A DNA stretch of 64,000 nucleotides from Lactococcus hircilactis (GCF_009601015.1 NZ_WITJ01000010.1:1-64000); one strand, 5' to 3'; numbered from the stretch's first letter, positions 24,106 through 35,600 are shown. Notes: generated by a model not told the origin, from the letters alone. Translations and numbers: made by a program.

Positions 24106-26208
24106 CTATTTTTTTACTGTCGGATATTCGCTAATGGAGGAATTTCCTTGATTTTGAGAAATGAGACTCGTTGATTTTGCCGAAAGCACAGTATTTTCTT
24201 TTTTAAGTTTTGCTTTCGTTGCTTTGACAGAATAAGTATAATTCTTTGGATCAACTGGCGTAAAGCCTGATGGTGTATAGAATCTCAGTAAATTTTGATT
24301 GTTGAGTTTATCAGACATTGCAAAAAGTGTCGATACTTTTGATTTGATGTCTTTGACATAAGCTTCTTGATCAGGAGTTAATTTCTCAATTTGTAATCCT
24401 GTTTGTGTATCGTAATAGTAATGACTATTGATACTTGGAAGGGTAATCGTCGGAGTTACAAACCCACCGTTGCGCAAAGCCACATAATCTTGTCGCCCTG
24501 AGGAGAACATGTCTTGTCCAAATTGAACATATTTCGCAGTATCAATTCCTAATAAGTGTTCAAGTGTTGGCATCACATCAATTTCACCCGTGTACGTATC
24601 AATAATATGACCTTTTGTGTTTCCTGGAATATTAATCATAAATGGTGTTCTTTGAAGCATGGTATTGTCATACGCATTAAATGTATCTGCATTATATCCC
24701 ACGTACGGCGCAAAAGCTTTATTATCAGAACCTGAAATACCATAGTGATCACCATATAAAACGATAATTGATTTCTCATATAATCCAGATTTTTTTAGAT
24801 AATCAAAGAACTGCTCAACGGATTGATCTAAATAATGTGCTGTTTCAAAATAACCATCAACCAACTTATCCCCAGAATCCACTGTCGCAAAGTTCGGATC
24901 TTTGTCAGAATCTGCTAATTCATACGTTAAGTGATTTGTTACAGTCAAGTATTTCACATAAAATGGTTGTTGCATTTGCTCAAGGAGTGGGACAGAATCT
25001 CTAAAAAGAATTTTGTCTTTAATTCCCCAAGGGCTCATGTTTTGAGGAGCGTTATTAAAGAAACTTTGATCAAAGAAATAATCATATCCCATCTGCTTGT
25101 AAGTATTGATCCGATTGTAAAACGCACCTACATTACCGTGAACGACCGCTGAGCTATATCCTTCTGTTTGTTGAAGGATAGCTGGCATCGCTTGGAAAGT
25201 TTGCGTTGATCCATATTTTGCAAATAGCGATCCTGCAGGAAGTCCGAACGTTGATGTTTCAAGCATATTTTCAGCATCAGAGGTCTTTCCTTGTCCAACT
25301 TGGTTAAAGAAATTACTAAATGAATACGTTGAATTTGAATGATAAAGTGAGTTCAAAAATGGTGTTACAACGTGCTCTTTTCCATCCGTTCCTTTGATTT
25401 TTAAATCAATCAAAGCTTGCTGAAAAGATTCCAGATGTATTTCGATGACGTTTCTATTTTTAGAAATACCAAACATTTTCATATTTGGTGCAAGGTAACG
25501 ATTTGAAGCAATATATTTTTGAATTTCTTCAAGCGAGCTCTTACTGGCATCTTTACGTTGACTGTTTGCTAAATGCGTATAATAACTATCAGTCAACATC
25601 CATGGCCCTAAGCCTAGATATCGAACAACGTATGTTTTATCTGACTGTGCTCTTCTTAAGATTAATTGAGGTTTCAAGAAATCTCCGGCCCAAAAATTGA
25701 GACTAAATATCGCAAGTCCAACAGATACAAAGGTGAATGCTTTTTTTACACCAGGAACTCTGTGATCAAATCTGACTTTTTTTGCAATCATTAATACTAA
25801 AATAATCAGTAAATCAATCCAATAAACCCAGTCCATAAGATGTACCGGAACTGAATTAAAATCAAATCCATGCTGGAACATTCCAGCTCCACCTGTTAAA
25901 GTATCAATCGTGATGAAATCCGTAAATTCTCGATAATACAAAACATTCATGTAAAGCAAAAAATTGGCTACCACCGCTAAAATGAGTGTTGCGATATAGT
26001 ACAGTGATGTCCTTCGAATAAAGAGTAAAATGGCAAAACAAGTAAATGTGAATCCTATAGGATTAATGATCATCATTAAATACTCAACACCAATTGCACG
26101 GAGATTAAATACCGTGAAATAGGCAAACATTGATTTGGCCCACACAAATAATACCAGATATGACATCAATCCGAGTCGTGTGTTAAAACCATTTAATAAT
26201 TTTTTCAA
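24106..26208 (-). CDS. LtaS-type lipoteichoic acid synthase family protein, first copy
   Basis: 700 residues starting at TTG 26208 behind AGAGG. Five N-terminal membrane segments (to about residue 190) precede an extracellular sulfatase-fold domain. Visible catalytic features are the metal Glu in EIHLESFQ, the nucleophile Thr in GQGKTSDAEN and YGDHYG with metal Asp and His. LtaS enzymes polymerise glycerophosphate from phosphatidylglycerol onto lipid anchors. A second copy about 6 kb away, also paired with an EbsA gene, shares these motifs; which one is the main synthase and which a primase or stress enzyme cannot be told. Confidence 0.9.
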   Translation of the reverse strand: MKKLLNGFNTRLGLMSYLVLFVWAKSMFAYFTVFNLRAIGVEYLMMIINPIGFTFTCFAILLFIRRTSLYYIATLILAVVANFLLYMNVLYYREFTDFITIDTLTGGAGMFQHGFDFNSVPVHLMDWVYWIDLLIILVLMIAKKVRFDHRVPGVKKAFTFVSVGLAIFSLNFWAGDFLKPQLILRRAQSDKTYVVRYLGLGPWMLTDSYYTHLANSQRKDASKSSLEEIQKYIASNRYLAPNMKMFGISKNRNVIEIHLESFQQALIDLKIKGTDGKEHVVTPFLNSLYHSNSTYSFSNFFNQVGQGKTSDAENMLETSTFGLPAGSLFAKYGSTQTFQAMPAILQQTEGYSSAVVHGNVGAFYNRINTYKQMGYDYFFDQSFFNNAPQNMSPWGIKDKILFRDSVPLLEQMQQPFYVKYLTVTNHLTYELADSDKDPNFATVDSGDKLVDGYFETAHYLDQSVEQFFDYLKKSGLYEKSIIVLYGDHYGISGSDNKAFAPYVGYNADTFNAYDNTMLQRTPFMINIPGNTKGHIIDTYTGEIDVMPTLEHLLGIDTAKYVQFGQDMFSSGRQDYVALRNGGFVTPTITLPSINSHYYYDTQTGLQIEKLTPDQEAYVKDIKSKVSTLFAMSDKLNNQNLLRFYTPSGFTPVDPKNYTYSVKATKAKLKKENTVLSAKSTSLISQNQGNSSISEYPTVKK

Positions 26209-26377
26209 AATTTAAACCTCTTAAAATTAATTAAATCAAAACTAATCAAATGTGATCAGATTCGCTTACTTTTAGTGATGAAAAGTAAAAAGATAAAGAC
26301 AAATTCATTGTCTTGCCTTAATTCTATCATAAATACTTTAATTGTGTCTTAAATAAGCAAATCGTTTATTGTACTTT
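26209..26377 (-). promoter_or_regulatory. Intergenic leader of the first LtaS-like gene
   Basis: The 169 bases upstream of the LtaS-like start contain a weak minus-strand -10 (TATGATAGAAT region) and an AAGACAA-ATTCA-TTGTCTT hairpin at about 26297-26315. This copy probably has its own promoter separate from the smc-side operon. Confidence 0.4.
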
Positions 26378-28468
26378 TTAAAATGATTTTTCTGTATAAA
26401 ATAAAAAGATAGTGACGCTATAAAGCACTAAAAACAGGAGAATTAATCCGAAATGATATTTTGAAACTTTTTCTTTTTTAGAAAATTCAAAACCTAACGA
26501 GATCTTTCTTGATCCAATTTTTGCTTGATTAGGATAATCCAGTACCTCTGTACGGGTCATTGCTTTAATCTGAGTTGCTGTATCGTTTGAATTGAACAAA
26601 ATCAATCGATATTTTCCTGATTGAAACTGCTGTTGAACAGTCGTTTGAACCGCGTTTTTTGGAATTTCTTTTTGAGTGATCGGTATCCATTTTTGGTGTA
26701 ACTTTTTTTGAATTTTGAGTTGGATGTTTTGTGAAGGTTGGCTCGTTACTGTGAACTTTTCTGCTGAAGTCGGTAAATTAATTTCTTGGACAATTTTTTC
26801 TTGCGCTTGTAAAATTAACTGATCCTCCCCTGGATGGTAATTATCAAGTTGCTGAAATTGAGAATTGACAATAATGGTTTGAGGGGCTTGCATTTGCATC
26901 ACCGTTGACATGAGTATAAGAGAGCTTAGCGCGCACAAACCAAAGACAATGACGCCTCTTTTTTTAGAAATTAATTTATTTTCTAAACGTTTTATGTGCT
27001 GCTTTTGATATAGATTTTCAAAAGAGAGTGCCGCTGCAATAATAATGAGACCAATCGTCATGTATTGATAGCGCGGTTTAACTTCCCAAAGCAACGTGTG
27101 AAAGAACGAAATTCCCATGATTGTGAGGATTGAAAAATTAAAAATCGAAAGTTCAATTTTTCTCACTCGTTTTAATTGAGAAACAATCGCAAAAAGTAAA
27201 AGTGCCATGAGCGATTTGGCGTACGTTTCAATAAAAATATTGATCGTACCAATGTTATCCACGACAAAACGTGGGGCACGCGACCAATGATACATTTGAG
27301 AATAAAGTTGATAGTCTGTTGCTGTCGCAAAAGTTCCGCAGGACCATAATGTGGCAAACTTAACGATATAAAGTACTGGAATTTTCCATGGGTGGTGTAA
27401 TAATTCAGAGATTCGGTTTTTAATGCCTGCAATGTCTGCCTCTTTTGCTGTTGCAAAACCTGGATGTGTCAGCGTATAGTCCCGATCTTGTGGCGTCCAC
27501 TCTCCCATACTCTCAAAATTCACAGATTCATAAATCCAGTTTGCGGTAGGAAAATTGATTGGATTATTCATGTCATAATGCATCCAATGAGCCATTTGCT
27601 GTGAAAGCCCAATGGATAAAATGATGCCAATGACACAAGCTAAAAAAAGCTTCAGGACGTGTTGCCATAACTTTTGAAATGTGTCACGCTTAAGAAATGC
27701 GAAGAGGACAAAAATCAAAAGAGCGACTAAAACGACGATAACATTAGGGCGTGCCAAATATGCACAGGTAAAGCAAAAAATGCTCGCAAAGAAACTTCTG
27801 TACGTTAACTTTTGGGTCATCATCATGTGATCAAATACACGCGCCAAACTCACAAGCATCAAGATTGCAATGCCGTCTGTATATCCCACTTTTAAAATAA
27901 ACTCATAATTCATCGGAAGGATCAGCATCAAAACTGTGGTCATCCCAGCAATGTTTGGATCCTTTTTCCACAAAAATTGGATGATGCTCATCCAAATGCT
28001 TGTATTGATCAGAATATTAAAACTGTAAAAGATAATATAATAATTAAGATGTAAAAATTCTGCAATTTTGATATAAAACCATTGTAAACCAACATAAGGA
28101 AGCAAATTGGGATAATATTCAATCCAAGGATCCCATCCTGGGATTCCCTTTGAGAGGTGAAGTGCTTGAGTTAGAGTATTCCATGGATCTCCAAAAATTT
28201 GAATCTGAATCTGTGAAACAATAAGGATTTGAAGAAGAATAAAAAGAATGAAAAAAATATAAATCATTTTTTTTATCGTACGCGTGCTTAATGCTTTTAT
28301 TTTTTTAAATCCTCGCATAAAGAGGAGATAAAGTAAAAATGATAAAAGGACAACTGAAATGGGTTCTACAAACCCTGTATCTGTAAAGGGTTGAAGCAAC
28401 ATCGAAACGAATGCACTCAAAAATAATCCGAACAAAATACGATACATCGTTTTATTTAATACTGACAT
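26378..28468 (-). CDS. GT-C-like membrane glycosyltransferase or polymerase
   Basis: 696 residues with about a dozen membrane segments spread over the first 480 residues and one at the C-terminus; a roughly 150-residue extracytoplasmic domain lies between. The loop after the second or third segment has FGDPWNTLTQALHLSKGIPGW, resembling the acidic first loop of GT-C enzymes that use lipid-linked sugars. It may add sugars to lipoteichoic acid or another wall polymer, given the LtaS genes on either side. Its start overlaps the end of the next gene by 17 bases. Confidence 0.7.
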   Translation of the reverse strand: MSVLNKTMYRILFGLFLSAFVSMLLQPFTDTGFVEPISVVLLSFLLYLLFMRGFKKIKALSTRTIKKMIYIFFILFILLQILIVSQIQIQIFGDPWNTLTQALHLSKGIPGWDPWIEYYPNLLPYVGLQWFYIKIAEFLHLNYYIIFYSFNILINTSIWMSIIQFLWKKDPNIAGMTTVLMLILPMNYEFILKVGYTDGIAILMLVSLARVFDHMMMTQKLTYRSFFASIFCFTCAYLARPNVIVVLVALLIFVLFAFLKRDTFQKLWQHVLKLFLACVIGIILSIGLSQQMAHWMHYDMNNPINFPTANWIYESVNFESMGEWTPQDRDYTLTHPGFATAKEADIAGIKNRISELLHHPWKIPVLYIVKFATLWSCGTFATATDYQLYSQMYHWSRAPRFVVDNIGTINIFIETYAKSLMALLLFAIVSQLKRVRKIELSIFNFSILTIMGISFFHTLLWEVKPRYQYMTIGLIIIAAALSFENLYQKQHIKRLENKLISKKRGVIVFGLCALSSLILMSTVMQMQAPQTIIVNSQFQQLDNYHPGEDQLILQAQEKIVQEINLPTSAEKFTVTSQPSQNIQLKIQKKLHQKWIPITQKEIPKNAVQTTVQQQFQSGKYRLILFNSNDTATQIKAMTRTEVLDYPNQAKIGSRKISLGFEFSKKEKVSKYHFGLILLFLVLYSVTIFLFYTEKSF

Positions 28469-30017
28469 TTTTTCTCCTTATCTTTTCCTTTCTTTGTGAA
28501 AAGTCGAGCTTTCCTTTTACTGCTAATAAAATCATGAGTGGAGTAAAATTGTAAAGATAGCGTGAATTGGCTTCCCAGAACAGTAAAAAGAGTGCTAATC
28601 CAACAATCGAAAGTGCGAAAATGAACCAGATGCTCCCTCTTTTTTTAAAAATGCTTTGAAAAATTTCATACCACATCAAAAATAGTAAACATAGCCAATA
28701 AAGTAACTGCGCTCCTGTAATTAGAAGATATCCTGTAATATTTCCTTTTTCGTTATTACTTACCCAATCAAAATAGCGATTGACAATAGGATTGATGTGC
28801 AGATAGGTATAATAAAAATCGCGTAAATCTCCATTTAACCAGGTATATATGGTTTTTCTAGCTAATTTGGATAACACACCTAAAACACCTTCTTGTGCGA
28901 TATTTTCTTTTAATAAATCAAGATCCGCTTCTTGTTTTGAAGCTTTGTCATAGAATTGCTCTGAATATGAAAGAATGTTTGGGTCAAAACCTCCAGAAAA
29001 ATTTTCTTGTGCAAAAGACATGGCGACCCAATGAATCAATGGAAGGTTGTAGCGTTCGTTTGCAGTGGTGCTAAAAGCTGGATCGCTTGATATTGTGTGA
29101 TGAACCACTTTAGACGTTCCAAAAAACAACAAAACAGATAGCGCAAGCACAAACAGGACTGTTCTCCATTTTTTATTTAAGATCAAAAAAACAACAGCTG
29201 CAATCAATGGAATTGTCACGGTGGGTTTGATGTAATAGCCTGAAAAAATGACCAATAACGCAATGATCCACCAGAGTATTTTGGATGTTGTTTGTGTTGC
29301 TTTGAGTGCATAAATGATAAATAACACACCAAAAATTACAAAAGGAAGCGAAGCGGTGTCTGTATAAAACTGTGCTCCATACACGTAAAATGGGAGAAAT
29401 CCAAACGCAGCAAGATTATAGCATAAGCCCATTTTTTCTGACGCTACTTTTTTTGCTAAAAGCGAACCGGCCACAACAGAACTACTGGTCAAAAGTGAGG
29501 AAAGTCCTGTCATAAGAAACATTTTTGACGCGAGGGTCGTTTTTGCAAAAAGGAAGTTTTGAATCATTCCAAACCACTGATTGTTGGGATAATGTAAAAA
29601 ATAAAGGCGTTGATTTTCTGTGAGTGCAAGGTGGTCAAAAGTCCTGCCATGGAGTGCGCTGGTATTTGCAAAAACCACAAAAAAGTCCCAATCGTGTGCG
29701 TCATGTGGGACATGAATCATAAAAAAGTAGGGCACAATCAATACAGCAAGGCCTAAAATAAGTAAACTTCGAAGATAATAAGTATGAACGGTTGTTAATG
29801 CAAGCGTGTTTATCTTTTTGCTGGCATGAGCGATGAAAAAAAGATAGAGTATGGCCGTCATCAAGATAACATTACCAAGAATAAGGGCGATGACATTATC
29901 AATGTGCCATTTTGGGGTAGCAAAAATCACAATCAGATTCATTACACTCCAAATGATGCTTGCAATGATACGCCATTTTCTTTGAATATGGAGTGTCTTA
30001 AATGCTGTTGTAATCAT
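28452..30017 (-). CDS. GT-C-like membrane glycosyltransferase (GT39-like)
   Basis: 521 residues, start ATG 30017 behind AAGGAGG. It has about eleven membrane segments and an acidic first loop (HVPHDAHDWDFFVVF) of the type seen in PMT/ArnT-like transferases that take sugars from polyprenyl phosphate. It overlaps the 696-residue gene, so the two are coupled and may act together. Position between two LtaS-EbsA pairs suggests lipoteichoic acid glycosylation, as inference only. Confidence 0.7.
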   Translation of the reverse strand: MITTAFKTLHIQRKWRIIASIIWSVMNLIVIFATPKWHIDNVIALILGNVILMTAILYLFFIAHASKKINTLALTTVHTYYLRSLLILGLAVLIVPYFFMIHVPHDAHDWDFFVVFANTSALHGRTFDHLALTENQRLYFLHYPNNQWFGMIQNFLFAKTTLASKMFLMTGLSSLLTSSSVVAGSLLAKKVASEKMGLCYNLAAFGFLPFYVYGAQFYTDTASLPFVIFGVLFIIYALKATQTTSKILWWIIALLVIFSGYYIKPTVTIPLIAAVVFLILNKKWRTVLFVLALSVLLFFGTSKVVHHTISSDPAFSTTANERYNLPLIHWVAMSFAQENFSGGFDPNILSYSEQFYDKASKQEADLDLLKENIAQEGVLGVLSKLARKTIYTWLNGDLRDFYYTYLHINPIVNRYFDWVSNNEKGNITGYLLITGAQLLYWLCLLFLMWYEIFQSIFKKRGSIWFIFALSIVGLALFLLFWEANSRYLYNFTPLMILLAVKGKLDFSQRKEKIRRKNVSIK

Positions 30018-30055
30018 GTTTTCCTCCTTCTTTTATTTGATGGATTGATGTGGAT

Positions 30056-30448
30056 TTAATGCTGTGGTTGCGTTTTTTGATTGATTAGATTTTGGATGAG
30101 AAGTTTTGATTTTCCAAAAACTAACACGCGATATTCTTTTCCGACATAAACAAATGTAATGCTCCACGTTTTTACTTTTACTGCACTGATGTATTTTAGA
30201 TCAATCGGATAGGTCGATAAATGAAAGTCTCGACTTAATTGGATTTGTTCTTCGACAATGAAAAAACGTCTTCTTCGTGCTAGAAAGTATAAGCCCAAAA
30301 GGACTGCACCAAAAAGAGAGAGCGTTATCCTATTCAATGCCATATTATACTCAAAAAAAAGTACTTGCTGAAAAGAAAGTAAGATGACCCACCACATCCA
30401 TGCTAAACGGTAGGGGCCAGAAAATGGGTAAAAATATCCAGCTTTCAT
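30056..30448 (-). CDS. EbsA family protein, second copy
   Basis: 130 residues, ATG 30448 one base from the LtaS-like stop. It begins MKAGYFYPFSGPYRLAWMWW, has two membrane segments, the basic LARRRRFF stretch and ends with LVFGKSKLLIQNL. It is paralogous to the copy at 23680-24078. Tight coupling of EbsA with LtaS in both places suggests that the two proteins work together. Confidence 0.75.
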   Translation of the reverse strand: MKAGYFYPFSGPYRLAWMWWVILLSFQQVLFFEYNMALNRITLSLFGAVLLGLYFLARRRRFFIVEEQIQLSRDFHLSTYPIDLKYISAVKVKTWSITFVYVGKEYRVLVFGKSKLLIQNLINQKTQPQH

Positions 30449-32620
30449 TTATTTCTCCTTTCTTTTTATTGGAATTTGTGGTTGGTCATTTTGATTCAAT
30501 AGGGATTGAATTTGAGTTTCAAGTGCAGGATCCTCTGTTTTATAAAGTCCAAGTGTCGTCATGCCGCCATGTGCTGATAAAAGTGAGGTTGATCTTGCGT
30601 TAAGCGTTTTTTCACTTTGAGCTAATCGTTTTTGTGTTGCAGAAACGGTATAAGTATATTTTGTAGGCTGAACGGGAGTGAATCCAGATGGCGTGTAAAA
30701 TCTAAGAAGATCTTCTGTATTGAGTGTATCAGACATATCCAATAATTGATTGACTTTTTTTTGAATATTTTGTGCGTTTTTCTGTTCTTGTGCAGTAAGG
30801 GTGAGGGGGGCTTTTGTTTTTGTGTCGTAATATACTTTTGAGGTAGCGCTTGGTTTGATCAGGGTTGGTGTGATAAATCCACGATTCCTAAACGCAACAA
30901 AATTTTGTCTGTTTTTACTGAATAAATCTTGTCCAAATTGGATCTTATTGGATGTTGAAATTCCTAATAAGTGTTCAAGAGTGGGCATGACATCAATTTC
31001 ACCGCCAAGTTCATCACTGATATGTCCGTCTGTACGTCCAGGAATATCAATCATAAACGGCACGCGCTGCATCATCGTATCTTGAGCGTCTCCCCAATTT
31101 TGGGGATTTTCACCAATTGCACTTGCAAAAGGTTTTGTATCTGCGCCTGAAATCCCATAATGATCGCCATAAAGAACAATCACTGATTTTTGATAGAGTC
31201 CAGATGCTTTTAAATAATCAAAAAATGTTTTTACGGATTGATCAAGATAATGAGCGGTCAAAAAATAATTATCGACTTCTGCATCTCCAGAATGGCTGGT
31301 TGTAAAATTAGGATCTTCTTCTTCTGGTAATAGTCCTGTATAAGGCAGGTGATTAGTGACAGTGAGATACTTGACATAAAAGGGCTGTTGAAGTTGCTCT
31401 AAGTAAGGAATTGAATCGGCAAAGAGATAATTATCTTTGATTCCCCAAGCTGTTTTATTTTGATCATTTTCACTCCAAAAGTTTTGAGCGAAGAAATTTT
31501 GATAGCCCATGTTTCGATAAACATTGGTTCGATTATAAAATGAGCCAACATTGCCATGAAAAACAGCCGAGGAATATCCTTGTGTTTGATTTAAAATGGC
31601 AGGCATTGCTTGAAAGGTTTGAGTTGAGCCTAATTGCGTGAACAATGATCCTGTGGGTAAACCAAATGTAGATGTTTCAAGCATGTTTTCTGCATCCGAT
31701 GTTTTTCCTTGTCCCACTTGATTAAAAAAGTTACTAAAGGAATACACAGAAGGATTATTATTATAGAGTGAATTCAAAAATGGTGTCACTTCTTGACCGT
31801 TGATTTTTAAATTGATGAGGTCTTGTTGCAAAGATTCTAAATGAATCATGATGACGTTTCGATTTTTTGCAAGGCCCTCCATTTTGACGTCTGGGGAGAG
31901 ATACCGCTCTTTTTTGATATATTCTTGAACTTTTGTAAAGTCAGATTTTGATGCGAGTGCGCGCGTTTGATTGGCGACGTGTGTGTACCATCCATTGGTC
32001 AAAAGCCACGGTCCAAGTCCTAAATAGCGCACAACATAAGTGTCATCGTATTGTGCTTGACGTGATACTAAACGGTGTTCAGTAGCATCTCCTGCCCAAA
32101 AATTGAGGCTAAAAATCATGAAAGAGAAGGTCAGCGCTTTGAAAGCAAAGGGAAACCCTTGGAAATGCTCATCCATCTTAATTTTTTTTGTCGCAAATAA
32201 GAGTCCGATGATGATCAAATCGAGCCAATAGATGAGGTCTAGCGGATGGATCGGAATAGAAGAATAATCAAATCCATGCCCCATCATTCCTGCACCGCCT
32301 GTGATGGTATTCACAGATAAAAAATCTTGAAATTCTCGAAAATAAAGGACATTGCCATAAACCAATAAACTTCCGATCAAATTGATCATGAGTACGTCGA
32401 GATAAAAGAGTTCTTTTCGTTTGATCAAAAGGGTTAAACACAGAAAAAATGCGGTAAATCCAATCGGATTAATGAGCATAATCAGATAATCTGCAACATT
32501 TTCACTGTGAAGGTGTTGAAATTCTGTAAAATAGGCTAAAAGTGTTTTCAACCAGATAAAACCTACTGAAAATCCAATGATTCCGATTCGAGTATGAAGC
32601 AATTGAATCTTTTTTTTCAC
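30449..32620 (-). CDS. LtaS-type lipoteichoic acid synthase family protein, second copy
   Basis: 723 residues from GTG 32620 behind AAAGG. It has five N-terminal membrane segments, then the sulfatase-fold domain with MIHLESLQ, GQGKTSDAEN and YGDHYG. It is closely similar to the copy at 24106-26208 along its whole length but has a longer, Gln- and Lys-rich C-terminal tail. It begins 21 bases after the smc stop, so rnc-smc-ltaS2-ebsA2 and the two glycosyltransferases may form one transcript. Confidence 0.9.
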   Translation of the reverse strand: MKKKIQLLHTRIGIIGFSVGFIWLKTLLAYFTEFQHLHSENVADYLIMLINPIGFTAFFLCLTLLIKRKELFYLDVLMINLIGSLLVYGNVLYFREFQDFLSVNTITGGAGMMGHGFDYSSIPIHPLDLIYWLDLIIIGLLFATKKIKMDEHFQGFPFAFKALTFSFMIFSLNFWAGDATEHRLVSRQAQYDDTYVVRYLGLGPWLLTNGWYTHVANQTRALASKSDFTKVQEYIKKERYLSPDVKMEGLAKNRNVIMIHLESLQQDLINLKINGQEVTPFLNSLYNNNPSVYSFSNFFNQVGQGKTSDAENMLETSTFGLPTGSLFTQLGSTQTFQAMPAILNQTQGYSSAVFHGNVGSFYNRTNVYRNMGYQNFFAQNFWSENDQNKTAWGIKDNYLFADSIPYLEQLQQPFYVKYLTVTNHLPYTGLLPEEEDPNFTTSHSGDAEVDNYFLTAHYLDQSVKTFFDYLKASGLYQKSVIVLYGDHYGISGADTKPFASAIGENPQNWGDAQDTMMQRVPFMIDIPGRTDGHISDELGGEIDVMPTLEHLLGISTSNKIQFGQDLFSKNRQNFVAFRNRGFITPTLIKPSATSKVYYDTKTKAPLTLTAQEQKNAQNIQKKVNQLLDMSDTLNTEDLLRFYTPSGFTPVQPTKYTYTVSATQKRLAQSEKTLNARSTSLLSAHGGMTTLGLYKTEDPALETQIQSLLNQNDQPQIPIKRKEK

Positions 32621-32641
32621 TACAATAGCCTTTCTAAATCT

Positions 32642-35600
32642 TTATTCTCGTGTGGTGTCAAGTTTTACAGACATCATTTTTGATACTCCTGCGTCAGCCA
32701 TTGTCACACCGTACATGGCTTTTGCTGCAGCCATTGTCCCGCGCCTGTGCGTAACCACAATGAACTGATTACTGTTGTCAAAATGATTCATGTAATCGCC
32801 AAAGCGTTTGACATTGACCTCGTCAAGTGCAGCTTCAACTTCGTCGAGTACAACAAATGGAACTGTTCGCACGCGCAAAATTGCAAAAATCAGTGCGAGT
32901 GCTGTGAGTGCTTTTTCTCCTCCAGACATCAAATTTAAACTGGATAATTTTTTTCCTGGAGGTTGGACATTGATTTCAACACCTGCTTCAAGTAAATTGT
33001 CTGAGGTGAGGGCTAAATCAGCTTGTCCGCCTACAAACATTTGTGAAAAGGTGGTTTTGAAACTTTCTCTAATTGCTTCAAAGGTTGTTTTAAAGCGTGC
33101 TTTAACTTCATCATTCATCTCATCTATCGTTGATAAGAGGAGCGTTTTTGCTTCTGACAAGTCTGTTTTTTGGCGATTGAGAAATTGATAGCGTTCATTA
33201 ACTTCGTCAAATTGTTGAATGGCGTCTAAATTGATGGGACCTAATGCTTTGATTTGACGTGAAACGTTTTTTAAATCTCGCTCGCATTGCTCTAAATCCT
33301 CAGGAATCGGTGTCGTTTTTAATGCGGATTCAAAACTGATTTCAAAATCAGAATTTAAACGATTTTGCTTTTCGATGAGGCGTGCTTTGATTTGTTCAAA
33401 TTGAAGATCCAAGCGTGTTTTTTGTAGGTTGAGTGCGTGCGTTTGTTCGATGAAATCGTGATTGTGCTGCTCAAGTTCTTCCATTTGAGCAACGATATCT
33501 TCGTGTTCAAATTTTAAACTGACACTTTTGACATTTGCTGTTTTGAGTTTTTCTAAAACAGTGTTGAGCTGCTTTTCCAAATGATGCCGATTTTCGTCAG
33601 CATACTCAATTTGGGGAGAGAGTAAGTCAAGAACTCGTGCAATTTCAGCAGTGACTTGTGCTTTTTCGCGCGTCAAACGATTTTCGTCAGTACTGACAAA
33701 ACGTAATTCACTTGTTTTTTCAGAAAAATCTAATTTGGATTGATTAAGCGTTTCTAATAAGTGTGTTTTTTGATCATTTTGAGTTTGTGCATTTCCTTTT
33801 ACGGCTTCTAATTGTGACTCAATCGTTTGTTTTTCTTGGGAAATTTTTGCGAGTTGTTCAATCAGGATTTTGTTTTCTTGCTGCAACGCTGTCACGCGAT
33901 TTTTGCTTTGTGAAGATTCTGTCAGTGCTGACAGCGCGAGTAAATTGGATTGATTTTCTTTGAGTTGGTCAATTTTTAGCGCTAAACTTTTTTCATCAAA
34001 GCGTTTCTCCTCACCTTGAGCACGTAAATCCGTAAGTACTCTAGCATTTTCTTTTGCTTCTTGTTGTAAGTGAGCTACGGTGTGTTCTGTGATTTTTAGC
34101 TGCTCATTTGCTGTTTCAATTTTATTTTTGAGACTTTTGATTTCAGTCTGTGTAAACGTTGTCGAATTGCGTTTTCCAGCGCCTCCCGAATAGGATCCAC
34201 CAGGATTAATTTGAGTGCCATCCAAGGTCACAATGCGAATGGTATAGTTCATCTGACGTGCAATTGCTGTGGCATTTTCAGCAGTATCTACAACGGCCGT
34301 CGTCCCAAGTAGGCTTGAGAGCGCAGGAATAAGTTTTTTGTCAGCACTGACAAGAGCGAGCGCCGTATCAATAAACCCTGTCATTGATGAAATGCGTTCA
34401 TAAGCGCTGAAATTCCGCGGTTTGATTGTGGTCAAGGGCAAAAAAGTCGCTCGTCCAAGTCTGCGTTCACGCAAATAAGCAATCGCATGTTTTGCACTGG
34501 ATTCATCTTCACACACGATGTTTTGACTCCCACCACCTAGTGCAATATCAATGGCTGTGGTGTATCTTGGATCAAACGTCAATAAATCAGCCACAACACC
34601 AATAATTCCTTTGATTTGACTTTGATTTTGCATGACGGCACGAACTCCTTGGTAAAGATTGCTGTGCGTTTCTTGGATATTTTCAAGACTTGCCAATCGT
34701 GCTTTATCTTTATTCAAAAGATTCATTTGATCGTACATTTCATTTTGTGCGAGACGCTCTTTTTGGGCTCTTTTCTTTTCTTTTTCTTGTTCACTTTCGT
34801 AATTTTTTAAAAGCGTCGCTATCGTGTTTTTGAGCTTGTGATTTTCATTTTGTGCTTCATTTAGCGCAGTGGTCATGTCTTTTAGGCGCTGTGCATTTTC
34901 TTTGGTTGACGCATTACGCTCACTCATTTTTTGGATGAGGTGTTCAAGTTCTGCTTGATTTTTTGTTTTTGTGTTTGAAAGCTGAGCTTCTTGGTTGACT
35001 AAATCCACATAAGTTTCTCTCAAGCGCTCCATCACAAGTTCTGGAGCTTCTGATAAAGCGTCCTGTTTTTGATTTAATTTTTTTATTTTTTGATCGAGCT
35101 CATTTTTTTCTTGCGTCAATTGAGTGATTTTCTCGTGCGCTGATTTTTCTTGTGCTGTCAGTACTGACAGCTTTTCGTTGAGCTCTGAGAGATGCTGCTT
35201 GCGCTCTTTTGTTGATTGCTGTGAAGAGTTTTTTTGAACATCAAATAATTCAATTTTTCGTGTCACTTCTGATTTTAATTCTGTCAATTGAAGCGTTTCT
35301 TTTTGCAGCGCTTCTTGTTGCGTTTCAACTTTTGTGCGCGCAAAACGCAACGATTCCCACTGCTCATCGTACGTTTTTTTATGATCAGAAAGTTTTAAGA
35401 GTGCTTGAGAAATCTCTATCAGTGCTGTATTCGTCGTGTCGTATTTTTCTTTTTCTGCGATCAATTGCCCCATCAAAACAGATAAATCGAGTGCTTTTTC
35501 TTTTGCATCAAGCGTTTGAAAACGCAAAGCTACTGTTTTTTGTGCTTCAAGTGGAACAAGCTGTCCTTTTAGCTCATATAAAATGTCTTCTAGTCGATCC

